Below are positions 32,694-44,437 of a stretch of DNA of 64,000 nt, piece after piece; the stretch's first letter is position 1, and every line of letters starts with the position of its first letter. The stretch lies in the NCBI GenBank assembly GCA_036927565.1, contig JAYESD010000001.1, positions 287,877,560 to 287,941,559 on the forward strand, in the 5' to 3' direction. The DNA comes from Tuctoria greenei (lineage: Eukaryota > Streptophyta > Magnoliopsida > Poales > Poaceae). The notes below the pieces were generated by a model. That model saw nothing but the letters and a program-made list of their open reading frames with translations. It had not been told where the DNA came from and made no database searches. The position numbers and the translations under genes were made by a program.

Positions 32694-35368
32694 ATGGCAT
32701 CAAAGAAGGGTAAGAAGTTGCCGCCGACGAGGGGGTTCTACCCCTCTAGACCTGAGGACGCTTTCGTTGGTGCCTCATCGACTGGCAGCAGACGCTCTCA
32801 ACTGTTGGGGCACGTTTAGACCAGCTCTAGAGCTTCGTCACAGGTAAATGTCACTCGTTTTTGACAAATTCTTTAAATTCAAATTCACATTAAACTTACT
32901 TATGAATCATTTGAATGCTGTAGTCCTCACCGGCTGACTCAGAGGCTGCGGCGCCTTCGGTGAGCCAGCCCTCGGCCAGCCAGTCCCCGGCTGGCGATGA
33001 GTTTTTTGTTCCCGAGGCCTTTGACTCGACCGGTGAGGAGCCGTCTGGGTCACCTGACGTGGTGCCCCAGCAGACGTTAAGGACGAGGAGGACTCACTTT
33101 GTCAGTCCTCCCGCGGTCCCTTCACAGAGGATCGTGATTCGTCCAGTCGGAGACAGGTAATAAAAATTATAGTGTTCAATTTTAGTTTCTTTTGATTACT
33201 TAAGTAATGAATGAATAAATATCTTACAGGGCTTGGGACGACACGTTTTTCACCGGTGAGAGACACCACAGATCGGTGAACGGTGTCCTCGGGTCCATAG
33301 TGCATTTGCACTATCCTGGGGTCATCGACGGGGTGCTTGCTCTTTCGTGGGAGGACTATGCACGCGTCCATCACCAGGAGCACGGCAACCTTCCGGAGGC
33401 CGTATGGGCCGATTTTATGGTAAGTATGTTAAAAAAGTTTCTAAGTTTCAACTCTTAAACTCTTTTAGTGAACATCTCTTCAATATATTCTTTATCGTAG
33501 GCAAGATATACTTTAGAGGACCCGAACGATCGTCACCAGTTTGAGGATACGAGGCGAGTGTTTCGCTTCAACGCTGCTAAGGCACTTTGACAAGCTTTGT
33601 CGAACGCCCGTGTTCAAATTATTAATGAGCACTTGAAGGCGAACCAGCAGCACGTACTACCCTTCCAGCAAGAGAGCGAGAGGCACCTGACGGAGGAGGA
33701 GTACGCGCAGGTACGTGGAGTGTAGTAAGTATTTTTTTTCTGATAATTTCCTCGATGGTATTTTTAATGACTTCCAACTATGTGCAGGGCCACGTGAGCT
33801 GGTTGCAGAGTCGGACCGATGCATTTCGGGCCCTTTGTCGCTACTGGGCTAGCGATGAGTTTAAATCTATGTCTGAGAAGGCTTGAGACTGCAGAGGGGT
33901 CGAGGGCAAGAGCAGGCACGGGCAAGATAACCACTTGCGTTTAGCTAAACGCATGGTAAGTGTGTGTAACTTATGTTTATATATTAATAATATATTGTTC
34001 GTACTAACATGTATTGACAGGAGCGTGAGACGGGGGTGCCGCCCACCCCTACTGAGGTCTGGAAGAGAGGTCACAGGGACCCTTCCCAGCCGACGGGGTG
34101 CAATCAGGCTGCAGCCGAGCGGTTGGTAAGTTTAGAAAACATTCATATTAAATATAACTATATAAATTATTGAACTTACACGGTTTTCTTGTTTTGCAGG
34201 CTAAGTACGGGGAGGAGGCTAGGAAGATACACGACGAGGATTTCCATTGGGAACGTCAACCGATCGATCCTCAAGCCGCGTATGCAACCGTTGGTGGAAA
34301 AGCACACGGAAGGTGAGTTTACAAGTCATTTTATCGTTTTCAATTCAAAGTATTCAAGATATTTCAATTTCATATTACTGACTCTCTTTTTTATAGGCTC
34401 GCCATATTCGACGAAGTTGTCGAATCGAGGGCGGGGAGACCTGCGAGAGGTAGCTCCATGCAAGCTTCGTCGGTGGGCACAGCAGCTCACCGCGTATCGA
34501 TGAGGGACATTGAGATGTAGTCCCTCCGAGAAACTGTAGAAGAAAGCAAAAGGCAACATGAGGAGGAAAGGAGGGAGGTAGAACGCCAAAGGATCGCGAT
34601 GGAGGCCACAATCCAAACCCAGGCAGCAGCGTTGGCGCAGATGCGGGAAGCAATGGAGGTAACAAAATAAAAACTAAAATTCTCATTAATTCAGCGTGAA
34701 TGACTTACTAATAGGTAGCATTTAATGTTTGCAATGACAGGCTATGGCTCGGGCGCAAGGTCTGGGAATCCAGCTACCGGTACAACCACCGGTCCTTCCA
34801 GGCGATCCTTCTTCAGCGGGTCAGGTAAGTTTCTATGTAATCCTTCTTCTCCAGCGTAATAAGATTGAGATAGATGAAAGAGAGAGATAGTTAGATAGAA
34901 GAAAATGATTGAGATAGAAGAAAGATAGATATAGAAGAAAGAGAGACAAAAGAAAGAGTGAAGGATAGATAGAGTAGGATGGGAATGAAGAGAGAGAGTA
35001 AGATGTAGATGGACATAGAGAGAGGGGAAGATAGAGGGAGGGAGATGTAGATGGAGATAGAGGGAGGAAGATAGAGGGAAAAGGATAGCAATAGAGAGAT
35101 AGAGTGAGAGAGAAAGATAGAGTGAGAGACAAAGAGAGAAATGAAAAGAGAGAGGAAGAGAGGGGGATCTAGATGAAGATAGAGGGAGAGGAAGGGAGGG
35201 AGAGAGATGTTGATGCATTTATATCCTAACTCTAAGTTTCATTAATTGCAGGGATCCGCGACGGCTGCACAAACGCCGTCGCTACCGCCGCCTGGAATGA
35301 GGCGTGACGACGACTTCGACTTCGGAGGTGGCTCCGGAGGTGGCTACGGAGGTCAGATGGGCGAGTGA
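32694..35368 (+). pseudogene. CACTA-3 TNP1-like gene, broken
   Basis: At least nine short exons with clear GT/AG borders: 32694-32843, 32924-33156, 33230-33419, about 33501-33711, about 33788-33956, 34021-34123, about 34201-34313, about 34398-34660, about 34742-34825 and about 35252-35368. Products include basic Ser/Pro-rich segments, GVIDGVLALSWEDYARVHH, the WKRGHRD block common to this family, a coiled coil (EESKRQHEEERREVERQR) and a Gly-rich tail (GGGSGGGYGGQMGE). Stops at 32817, 33588, 33884 and 34518 interrupt it. It probably bound the TTTGCGACGGCC repeats. The intron before the last exon is filled with a purine-rich satellite. Confidence 0.72.
34864..35214. repeat. Purine-rich (AGAGAT)n-type microsatellite in an intron
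   Basis: About 350 bp of AGAGAGATAGA-like sequence on the plus strand, almost free of C. The Ser/Leu-rich ORFs on the minus strand here come from this composition. Confidence 0.9.
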
Positions 35369-35519
35369 GCCCTTTTGTTTGCTTTGTTGATGACGATGTG
35401 AGATGTATCAGAACTTATTAGTTTGTGATTGTGATGATGTTTGTGTGTGTATATATTGTGTGTATTGTATTTGTTCTGTGATTCTGGCCATCGAGCCGGG
35501 TAGTATTTTCTGTTTTTAA

Positions 35520-36017
35520 AAAAATAAAAAACCTTATTTGTGACGACTTTTTATAAAGTACCGTCACAAATAAGGTTCCAGGCCGTTGCAATTAATCCAC
35601 TGCTATTTGCGACGGCCTGGCCGTCGCAAATAAGTTTTAATTGCGACGGCCTGGCCGTCGCGAATAGAGGCGTGGGTCCTGGAGGAGGACACGTGGGCCC
35701 TGCCCACTGAACTTATTTGCGACGGCCAGGCCGTCACAAATAGAGGCACTTAATTGCGACAGCCTGGCCGTCGCAAATAAGCTTTAATTGCGACGGCTTG
35801 GCCGTCGCAAATAATGTTGCGGGGCCCACCAGCCCGCGGCAATAACTTGCGACGGCCCCTCCTAGCCATCGCAAATAAGCTTAATTGCGACGATTTATTC
35901 GCGACGGCCAGAAACCGTCGCAAATAAGGAAAGCCGTCGCAAATCGCTTATTTGCGACAGCATTTTGCTTATTTGCGACGGCCATGGCCGTCGCAAATCG
36001 TCGGGATTCCTGTAGTG
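35520..36017. repeat. CACTA-3 right subterminal repeats and terminus
   Basis: More than ten copies of GCGACGGCC / GGCCGTCGCAAATA in both directions, ending GATTCCTGTAGTG at 36017. Confidence 0.92.
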
Positions 36018-39000
36018 ACGTCTGGTCCAGCTCCAGCTCCAGATCGTCTGGACGCACAGGACTAAAGCCCAGCGGCATCAGTGCGTCATTGGCTTTGCCC
36101 AAGAAGTCCCATACTTGTTGGGACTCTGCAGCCCTTGAGCCTCGCACCTCTTCCAAGGACCTTTTGGTCGCCGCAAGCTCCGAACCCTCCCGGGCAAGGA
36201 GCTCGACATCTTTGGCGTGCTGCTGAATCTTTTCAGCAACTTGCCTTTCGAGTTTAGCAAGCTCCTCTTCCCGGACGTGGATCTTGTTCTGGCGGTCGAC
36301 TAGGTCTTTCTCTTGACCCCGCACTTTCTTCTCCCTGGCAGCAATTTCATTCTCCCTCTTGGTGAGGTCCTGTCCCCGCTACCAGGCTTTCTTCTCTTCG
36401 CTCTCGCAGCGCTCCTCCAGCTTCTTGGTGCACTCCGCAAGGCTCTTGTCACCCAGAGTCAGCCTCTAAGTAAGCTCCTCCTCCCTCTTCACGAGGTCAT
36501 CCCGCAGCTCCAGGAGTTTTTGCTCTTCATCTTCGAGCTTTTTATCCCACTCCTCAAGAGCCTCCCAGCGCTTGACGAGGCTGTCATTGATGGCGCTGAG
36601 CTTCTCCTCGCGATCATTCGCTGCTTCATTAGCAGCCACGGTCTGTTCATTGATGGACCGGGACTGGTTGTTGAGGGATCGCACCATGCTTTCCCTCTCG
36701 TCCAGCAGCTGGCCCCAGTACTCCATTTGGGCCTCCTCCCTTTTAACCCATTCCTTGTTGTCAGCCAGCCTGGTTTGCGCAAGCTTGGTCTCGAATTGGA
36801 GCCGGTTGCACCACCTACTAAGGGTTTGGCGTCATCCTCGAGGGCCTTGCTGTCGTGGTAAAAGGCCAACTGGACCTCATGAAGGCTGGAGGAGGCGTTG
36901 TCAGTGGACAACGACAGAGGGATTGGCTCCAAACCTGTCGGGGTCCTTTCCGCCGGCACCAGTGGGTTCTCCATAACAAAAATCGGGTCCCACTCCACAA
37001 GAGCAGTCCCCTGAGCTTTCGTGGCACTAGGAACGCCCTCTGGGATAGCCTCGATCGATGCCGAGGAAGGTCCTGCAACAGAAGTTCCTACCTCCGGAGT
37101 TGGCTCCGAAGGTCCTGCCGCCAGGTCATCAGCAACTGGTCCCTCACGCGGAGGACCGACAGCTTCGTCTTGGAACCCTGGCTCAGGCGCAGGTACCTCC
37201 GGAACCACCACCTCTGGGGAAGGTGTTGAAGATTCGGCCAGAGCTGAGGCCACTTCTGGCTCCGATGTTGATGCCTCCTCCACCGCCGGTTCAGGCGCCA
37301 ATGCTTCGACCTCTACCGGTTCGGGGGCTAGCACCTCCGCGACAACTGGCTCAGGCGCCGGAACTTCATCAACCACCGGCTCCACCGCCAAGGCTTCAAC
37401 AACATCTGGCTCTAGGGCTGGAACTGCAGCTATCTCCGGCTCTGAGGCTGGAGCGTCCATCATCACAGCATCCAAAACCGGAGCTTCAACCTCCGGAGCT
37501 GGTGTCGCTGATACACCTTCATTCTCATGGTCCGGCACTACCACGGGAGCTTCAGGGGATGACTCGAGGTCATGTACCACGACAGCTGGCGCCTGAGCTG
37601 CCGCGACCTCAGCCACCGCCTTGGGCGGCGCTGGAATTGGAGCCGGAGCCTTCGCGTGCACAGCATCAGCCGCTATTGCAGGAAACGAAGCTTCATCCCC
37701 TTTTTTGGGTACCCTGTGGATGAAGGACGAAGAAACTCAAAATACGATTACAACAAAAACAATCAACTGAGGTAAAAAATCAAATTTACCTTGGAAGACT
37801 CCCGCTCCAGCTAGCGCGGAACCTCTTCATCGGGCGCTCAGAGCCCGACCCCGTCGCTACTGGCGTAGTAGCTCCGGAAGGTTCTCTGGAGCTTACTGCC
37901 GCCGTCAGCGACGTCTTGGTTGAGGCCCCCCTCAACTGAGAAGGACCCTCGGATCTAGAGCCCTTGGTAGGCTCTGGCGCTAGAGTCACCTGGGCGGAGC
38001 TGGTGTTTTGGGGAGACGTTGATGTTGGAGTGGTTGTCGCCGTCGAAGACCTCCTCTACCGGGGAGAAGGAGCTTTTGAGGAAAAAGAAGGTCTGGCGGA
38101 CCACCCGTCAGAGTGCTTCAACTTCCTCTTTTGACTGGAGGGCTCCGCCAACTCTTTGCCCTTGCCTACGACTTCAGCTCTTGGCTTCGGGGCGGGAGCG
38201 AAGCCACCTTCTGAAGCTCCGTGGATCGCCACCCCGGAGGTTGATCGCCTCTCCATCAGGCCCAAGTTGTCCAACAGCAGCATCTTCCTTCGAAGCTCTC
38301 TGCACTCCTCTGGTATCATATTGAGAGGAAGGAAGGCCGCCGGTGGAGACACATCACCAGGGCCGATGTTCCCATGTTGGAACATATTGAGATGTGTCTT
38401 CAAGGCTTCATCGTTCAAGTTGGTGCCTAAACCAACCTCGATGCGGTTGGTATCCATCTCACTGTTGAAGGCCTAGGCAGGCCGCCCCCTAGCCCTTAGC
38501 GGGGCCCACCTATTCATCAAGAAGTTGTCGAAGACCATCTGGGGGGTCACCCCACCTTCGACACACTCCTAGATTCTGTCCAGAATGGGCCTGTACTCCC
38601 TCGACAGCTCCGGCACATCACTCCAAGTGTCGGTGTTGACGCGAGGGAGGCCTTCATGTAGTTCCAGCCTCTCGTGTCCCTCCACGGTGATGACCACCCA
38701 GTCTTTCTTCCAGTCGTCCCACTTGCCGAAAGAAAAGGACCTCAAGTACTTGAGGGGGGAGTTTTTCCTCTTCATGAAGTAGTAGAAGCCGATGAACTCA
38801 TCACTCTTCCCGGTGGGATGGACAGTGAAGAAAGTTCGGAACAACTCCACGCAAGGGGGCACGCACACCCACATCTTGCAAAAGTGGACGAAAGTTGCCA
38901 CCAGCAATATTGAGTGGGGGCCAAGATGGTGGAGCTGCAAACCATAGAAATCTAGCAGCATCAGAAAGAAAGTGGAGAAAGGCGGGATCAAACCCGCCAT

Positions 39001-39689
39001 GGTGTACACAAGGAAGTACACCATATATTCGGCTTGATCCTTCTCGAAGGGAAGCTTGCCGCAGCGAATGTCGTTGTCAAAGGATTCACTGGACCAACCC
39101 ATGTAGGTCCGAACCCTAGACAACTCCTTCTTGTTCCCAATGCGGCTCTTGGGAAGTCCCAACTTCATCGCAACACGGTGGGGCGAGAAAGGAAAAGCAA
39201 TCGAAAGTTTGGAGGATTCGAGCGCAAGTTCAAATGAAAGCGTAAGAAACCCTCAAACCATGCACACTTTCCCTCTTAAGTAAGCCCTCGCAATGCTTGG
39301 ATGGAAACTGCTGAAGGACCAAGGATACAGTTCAAAAATTATACCCTGCCAATGAAAAGGGGGCCCGGGGCCACCCAGACGATCAAGTCAAGGTCCTAAC
39401 CCCAGGCGAACAGTTGTCATGATGAAAGGCGGGAAACCCAAGGTTGGCGGCCTGACAGGGCGCGCAGAACCGATACGGTTTTTGTATCGGGAACCGACGA
39501 CCTTCAATTGTGTGAGATCCGCACGCTTCGATCTCACCTGCCGTATCCTGGATATGCCATGCGGCGATGGTTTAACTGCGAACCACAACCCCAACGGCAC
39601 ATCCAAAAACCTTTGAAGACACAACGCAGAAATCAAAGGATGGACCCACCTCTGGCAGAACGACTTAATCCAAAAGGTCTCTCCCAGAG

Positions 39690-39707
39690 GTGGGCCCAGG
39701 GGGCCAC
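39690..39707 (+). promoter_or_regulatory. Polypurine tract of Tat-2
   Basis: GTGGGCCCAGGGGGCCAC sits directly before the 3' LTR. The same sequence precedes the Tat-1 LTR. Confidence 0.7.
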
Positions 39708-40584
39708 TATCGGTATCCTGCGTACCGGATACCCCTTGGAACCGTGAAGAATGCTAAGGAACTCCACATACCTGAGTTGAAGACCTCCGAAGGCCCCACA
39801 TGTCATACGGAACCGAACTTGCCTCCCTTCTATGGTTAGTCCTAGTGCCGCCACGTGTATCATAAAACCGGAGCTACATTCCTTACATGCGAAAGCTCCA
39901 GGCTAGATACCTGTGCGGCACCCCCGGACCTAACCTCTGACAGAGGGAAACTCCAGTACCAACATGTGTACAATAGCATCGGATCTACTCGTCCAAGACG
40001 ATAAGCTCCGGAGCTGCCACACGTCCAACCGCCGGACCTTCAAGTTCAACGGGCAGGTTGGTGGACCTCCAACAGCTCGGACCTTCAAGGAACAATTAAA
40101 GCTTCAAGACCCGATTGTGTGTCATTAATGCTATCCTAATGACACACGATCGAAGGACCCTTAATACCAGTAACGCCACCATCAAGGGGTGTTACCATGC
40201 TATTAAGGGTAATTAAGTACATTAATCGTGTATTAAGCATCAGTAACCGCCAGGGCCACATGTCGGGCCAGGCTAACGATGTAACGACAAGTCCTTGTAC
40301 TATAAAAGGACTGGTTGAGCGATACACAGGAGGACACTTCCACATACGTCCACACACGCGGAGGACTTCCACACTCTGGTCTTACACACAAGCGCTCAGA
40401 TGCTCAATACAGCAACAACACACACCCGTGGAGTAGGGTATTACGCTCAGGCGGCCCGAACCACGTAAATCCTCGTGTCTACTTGTCACCTTGTTCTGAG
40501 TCTCTGCGCGCCCCAACCGAACTACAAAACTCCGTGGGCTGCCAACGGTAGTGCTGGGAGAATTGCCGGAATCACACACCGACA
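39708..40584 (+). repeat. Tat-2 3' LTR
   Basis: 877 bp, from TATCGGTATCC (first base pair decayed from TG) to CACCGACA. The TATA box is CTATAAAAGG at about 40298. It aligns along its length with the Tat-1 LTR (883 bp) but with many substitutions, so the two belong to one family and different insertions. Confidence 0.85.
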
Positions 40585-40610
40585 ACGTTTTTAAATTTTA
40601 GGGTGTTACA
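40585..40610 (-). mobile_element. 26-bp remnant of a minus-strand gypsy LTR
   Basis: On the minus strand it begins TGTAACACCCTAAAATTTAA, the usual start of this LTR type. Tat-2 inserted 26 bp inside it. The remainder lies beyond Tat-2 and outside the window. Confidence 0.5.
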
Positions 40611-40995
40611 ATCCTGCCCATTGTTGTTGACATGTCTTTGCTGTGGGCAACTCTGGATTAACACGTCTTTACCACAATAAATGTTCTTGAAAAACAACCC
40701 TATATTTATAAACCAATTCTCTAGATATGGTATGCACTAAGGCTTTGGTGCATACCCATCTAGATTTGTGTCACATCATCTCTTCCGAATCTCAAAGCAA
40801 AGTGTTGAACAAAAGGTAGACGAGCCTGGGAGCCCAAAGGAGCTTCGGCTCGGCTCCAGAGAAACTGGTGAGACGAGCCCAGGCATGTTGCACACTCAGT
40901 AATAAAGTGAGAAAGCTGGGAATCAAAACTGCTACCACGGACGAAACAAACAATGAGTTACAACTAGACCAAGCAATCACTTATGTATGGTTCAC
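40611..40995. repeat. Direct duplication, copy 1
   Basis: Starts ATCCTGCCCATTGTTGTTGA and matches 41384-41767 at an offset of about 773 bp, with scattered substitutions. It begins exactly at the LTR remnant, so more of it may have been displaced. No gene was recognised; the minus-strand frame is broken. Confidence 0.85.
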
Positions 40996-41051
40996 TTGGA
41001 TCATGGCTTTGCAGCGAGTGAAGCTACCTGAAACCTAGCATAAGGTTGATA

Positions 41052-41253
41052 GGCCCTGTTTGGCACAACTGGAACTTGTTACAAAAATAGCTTGTTTGAA
41101 AAGTTGGTGGAAAGCAGCTTCTGCTTATATCCTGCTTTTAGTTCATTCTGAGAAGCAGCTGAACTAATAAGCTGCTACGGAAGCTTCCTGTTTAGCACAC
41201 CCTCAGCTTATTTTTATGAAGAAGCTGTAGCAGAAGTTGTGCCAAACAGGGCC
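41052..41253. mobile_element. 202-bp MITE
   Basis: Terminal inverted repeats GGCCCTGTTTGGCACAACT / AGTTGTGCCAAACAGGGCC flanked by ATA on both sides. No ORF. The ends are typical of small grass MITEs; the superfamily is not certain. It sits between the two direct duplicates. Confidence 0.85.
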
Positions 41254-41383
41254 ATAGAGAAGAGCTACTGAAGAACTTTGTGCATTGTGCTATTGCAGGC
41301 ATATGTAGTGGGATAGTTTAAATAATGACAGAATGGAAACTACTTCGGCATGTTAATTTTGTTCACTATTCTGGGCTACTTTT

Positions 41384-41767
41384 ATCCTGCCCATTGTTGT
41401 TGACATGTCTTTGCTGTGGGCAACTCTGGATTAACACGTCTTTACCGCAATAAATGTTCTTGAAAAAGAACCCTATATTTACAAACCAATTCTCTAGATA
41501 CGGTATTGCGCTAAGGCTTTGGTGCATATCCATCCGGATTTGTGCCATGTCATCTCTTCCGAATATCAAAGCAAAGTGTTGAACAGAAGGTAGACGAACC
41601 TGAGAGCCCAAAGGAGCTTCGGCTCAGCTCCAGACAAACCGGTGAGACAAGCCGTGCGCGTGTTGCACACTTTGTAATAAAGTGAGAAAGTTGGGAATCA
41701 AAACAGCTACCACGGACGAAGCAAACGAGTGACAGATGGACCAAGCAATCACTTATGTATGGTTCAC
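41384..41767. repeat. Direct duplication, copy 2
   Basis: This copy keeps an open minus-strand frame of 81 codons (41611-41366) that ends in its own stop, while copy 1 has several stops. The product has no domain I recognise. It may be an exon of an old gene or a chance ORF. Confidence 0.75.
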
Positions 41768-42612
41768 AAGCAAATTTTATTTAACGTCTGTTCATGTATA
41801 TGGTTAGCACGGATCCAAAGATTCATGGTCGCACCGATCTCAGCGATGTTGCTCGCATCTGGAGAAGGAGCGCGCCGACTACGGCGCAGTGAACAGCGGT
41901 TGCGGCAGTCGAAACGAAGGGCCTCCGAGCGGAGCGCCCACAGCGGCATCGTTCCTGGCGCCTGGCAAAGGAGCACGTCCACTGTGCGCGGCAAATATCT
42001 ATCATTCGCTTCTTTCTCCGGTGGCAGTGAAATACGATTGAGAAAACCTAGCGTAGGAGATGGGTTACGTACGATAGCGCCTGGTGATCGATCTCAAGGC
42101 GGATAACACGAGCCGATGTTGGGAGCTACAAGTCTCGTCTGTGAGGCAAACGCAAGCCTAGAGTCTCCATGCAGGAGGCAGCGGGCAGACTTCAATCGAT
42201 GGTTCCCATCCGTGTTAATACGTGGCATGATATAGGTACAGTATACATGCCGCCTTTGGTGCATATTGTATCCAGAAAAAAAATTGTGTTGAAGGTACCG
42301 AGCCACACTCGCACATGATGTGGGGACGAGCTGATCACATTTGCATGGGGTCGAGGATGCAACAGTCTGAGTTGGTTGTTTCATTGTTTGGGATAGCGAA
42401 GCGGCACAAAAATATTTTCGAAGAAACCGAACCGAACACACCCGCTTTGCTAGATGTCATGAGTCAGCACAGGGATGCACATCGGTGACGATGTGTATCG
42501 AATACAGAGATTCCAGTTTGCGTGCACGTTGCGAGTTAGACACACATTTATCTCTATACGCAAACAAACTACTAAGCCTTAATGAGGAGTCTGTGAAGAT
42601 CCGAGTTAGGCT
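41768..42612. other. Spacer with no recognised gene
   Basis: Mixed-composition sequence. An ORF at 41729-42106 (plus) is Arg/Ser-rich and has no domain. This is probably old sequence into which Copia-N inserted. Confidence 0.4.
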
Positions 42613-43084
42613 TGTTAGAAGTGATCACGTATGTGTGGGTCCCACCCCACATCGAGTCCACTCCTCAACCGCGCCCTGATCGGGGGCACCAACCGACTCA
42701 GAGTCAGAGGCCCCCTCTCATGCCCGCTCCTTATATTAGGGAGGCAGTTAGATTAGTTTTTGGACTAATTACAACAATGCAAACTCCATGATCACAACTG
42801 AGAAAACCGATCTACAGGTGTGGGTCAGTGAGGGGAAAGGTTCCCCGACGGGAACACCGCCGACTGCTCTGCACCTCCTTCTCCAACCTCACACGCGTCA
42901 TCTCCATCACAATAATCATGGCTGCCACCTCTTTTACTGGCCAAGGTATGTCATCCTCCTAATCCCCTTTGTCTATGATCAAAGTATTGTGAACATTCAT
43001 TGATTGTCCTAGATCTAAATGTAGTTTAGATTAAGGACCCGATTAGGACCATTCCTAGATAATTAGTGATCCCTAAGTTTAACA
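42613..43084 (+). repeat. Copia-N 5' LTR
   Basis: 472 bp from TGTTAGAAGTGATCACG to AAGTTTAACA, with inverted ends TGTTA/TAACA. A TATA-like CTTATATTAGG lies at about 42730. Confidence 0.75.
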
Positions 43085-43085
43085 T

Positions 43086-43098
43086 TGGTATCAGAGCC
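43086..43098 (+). promoter_or_regulatory. Copia-N primer-binding site (initiator Met tRNA)
   Basis: TGGTATCAGAGCC directly after the LTR matches the 3' end of plant initiator methionine tRNA, the usual primer for copia elements. Confidence 0.92.
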
Positions 43099-44437
43099 GG
43101 TCTAGGTTATGCCTAAATCGGGTTGTTTTAGTTTGATTATGCCCAAACCTATAGAATTTTAGAAGGAGGGGAATCAATTGAACTTCCGTTTTGAGATGAT
43201 TAAGATATTAAGAACTCAGAGAAGATCAATCGGATCAATTAATAATTAAGAAAAGGGGGGGAACTAAGGAAGGCGGATCCACATACCTCAAGTCAGAGCG
43301 CCATCCTTGACGGCTATGATGGTGCATACCGGAACTCCTCATCGAGGAAACGTAGGAAGGGCAGCCCTTGGGTTGCCGGATCCGCCAAAGATAAGGTGCC
43401 AAACGACGTAATCTTTGACGGCAACACGCTCATCGAAGAACGCGCTCACCGGCGAGCACAACGGTGGTGGCGCCGACCACTAAGGCTCTCCAAACCCTAA
43501 CCCTAGCGGTTGGGAACTCCCTCAACGGCGGTCGACCTTGCATGCCACCCACCAGTGGAGAACACGCACGCTGGAGGCTTTCGGCAGTGCCAGAGCCTGC
43601 CCCATCCTCGACGATCTAGGGCTCTTCACTTTTGCTCGTGCGCCGTCGGGCTTCTTTCTGGAGTGCCGCTCTTGTTGAGGAGAGAGGAGGAAAGGGGCGA
43701 AATGATTAGGGTTTCCTGAGTAAACCATGTCGGTGGCGTTTTGATGCCCCAACTTCTCAGCTCGACCGTCCGATAGTGGTCGACGCCCGTCGATCAGCCG
43801 TAGGTGCCATCGGTAAGCTGCGCAGTCCATGGGCTGTGCGTAGTGGTGTAGTGCACCATGGGCTCAGATGGGCCCTACCCCTCTCCCCTCGCCAGGCCGC
43901 GCACAGGAAAGGCCGCAAGGGCCCCGCTGCACTCCTCTCCAGGCCAGGGGACTTTGCCTCTGGGCCATTAGGGTCGAAAGCCCAGTGTGCAAACGCGTCC
44001 AGTTCTGGCTGTGGGCCACTTTTTATATTGGGCCGCACAATTTTGGGTTGCCTTTTTCTGAGAATATTAGTTATGGGCTTGGACCAGGAATTAAAAAGGT
44101 TTTTATCCATTTTAGTATGGATTTTCAAGATTTTAGTTTTTGTGCTAAAATCATTTAGTATTTAAGTTTTTCATATGTTTCGGTTTAGTGACATTTTAGT
44201 ATGGATTAAAATATCATACAAAATTCATTAAGTGGACATAAAACAATAAGTATCTTAGTAATATTTTGAATAATTGTTTTATTCCTATTTTCTTGTAGTT
44301 CTTAGTTATTTAGGGTTAAGTATTAAATTACGTATTTTCTTGTCCACTTATTTAATTCAGTTCATTTTGCCGTGGAATTATTAGAAATTAAGCATGCTCA
44401 TTAAGAATTAAGTATTTAGCTTCTGCTGTTATTTAAG

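Larger units (their letters stand above)
26221..36017 (+). mobile_element. CACTA-3 transposon, complete ends
   Basis: The left end is CACTACAGGAAAAACGATCA at 26221. The right end is TCGGGATTCCTGTAGTG at 36017. The 3-bp target duplication ACG flanks both (26218-26220, 36018-36020). Subterminal repeats GGCCGTCGCAAATA / TTTGCGACGGCC fill 26240-26550 and 35520-36017. Inside are plus-strand TNP2 and TNP1-like pseudogenes, in the usual order for the superfamily. It is 9.8 kb long, and its host is the antisense ORF of Tat-2. Confidence 0.95.
25967..39168 (-). pseudogene. Tat-2 antisense accessory ORF (gypsy-type transposon domain, PF04195-like), interrupted
   Basis: Read from 39168 leftward. The first 200 residues (39168-38569) match the plant putative gypsy-type transposon domain (LPFEKDQAEYMVYFLVYTMA, KWDDWKKDWVVI). 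Low-complexity linkers follow (38457-37786), then Ala/Pro/Glu-rich repeats (37661-36850, APEPVVAEVLAPEPV). A long coiled coil (36810-36021, KREEELT..., VREEELAKLERQVAEK) is cut by CACTA-3 between 36018 and 26220. The coil and C-terminus resume at 26218 and end at 25967 (KVASFFHRI). In-frame stops lie at 38569, about 38476, about 38056, about 36466 and about 36388. A one-base frameshift lies near 36827. The protein's role is unknown. Antisense placement between pol and 3' LTR is a known feature of this lineage. Confidence 0.78.
25606..40584 (+). mobile_element. Tat-2: 3' half of a Tat-like gypsy element, split by CACTA-3
   Basis: The internal region 25606-26220 and 36018-39707 surrounds CACTA-3. 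It carries an antisense ORF, as known for Tat-lineage elements between pol and the 3' LTR. A polypurine tract (GGGCCCAGGGGGCCAC) precedes the 3' LTR 39708-40584. The 5' LTR, gag and pol are not in the window. The left border is the minus-strand LTR at 25605, which inserted into it. The right border lies in a 26-bp LTR remnant. Confidence 0.7.

Noticed and set aside
34742..35218. Ser/Leu-rich minus-strand ORFs of up to 158 codons
   Set aside because: Made by the AGAGAT purine repeat within an intron.
36313..37723. Long plus-strand ORFs opposite the Tat-2 accessory ORF
   Set aside because: Antisense shadows; the minus frame carries the known domain order and coiled coil.
41729..42106. 125-codon plus-strand ORF
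   Set aside because: Arg/Ser-rich with no domain, no promoter and no conserved partner in the window.
43086..43098. Possible tRNA fragment (also at 50812 and 56142)
   Set aside because: These are primer-binding sites complementary to initiator Met tRNA beside LTR ends, not tRNA genes.
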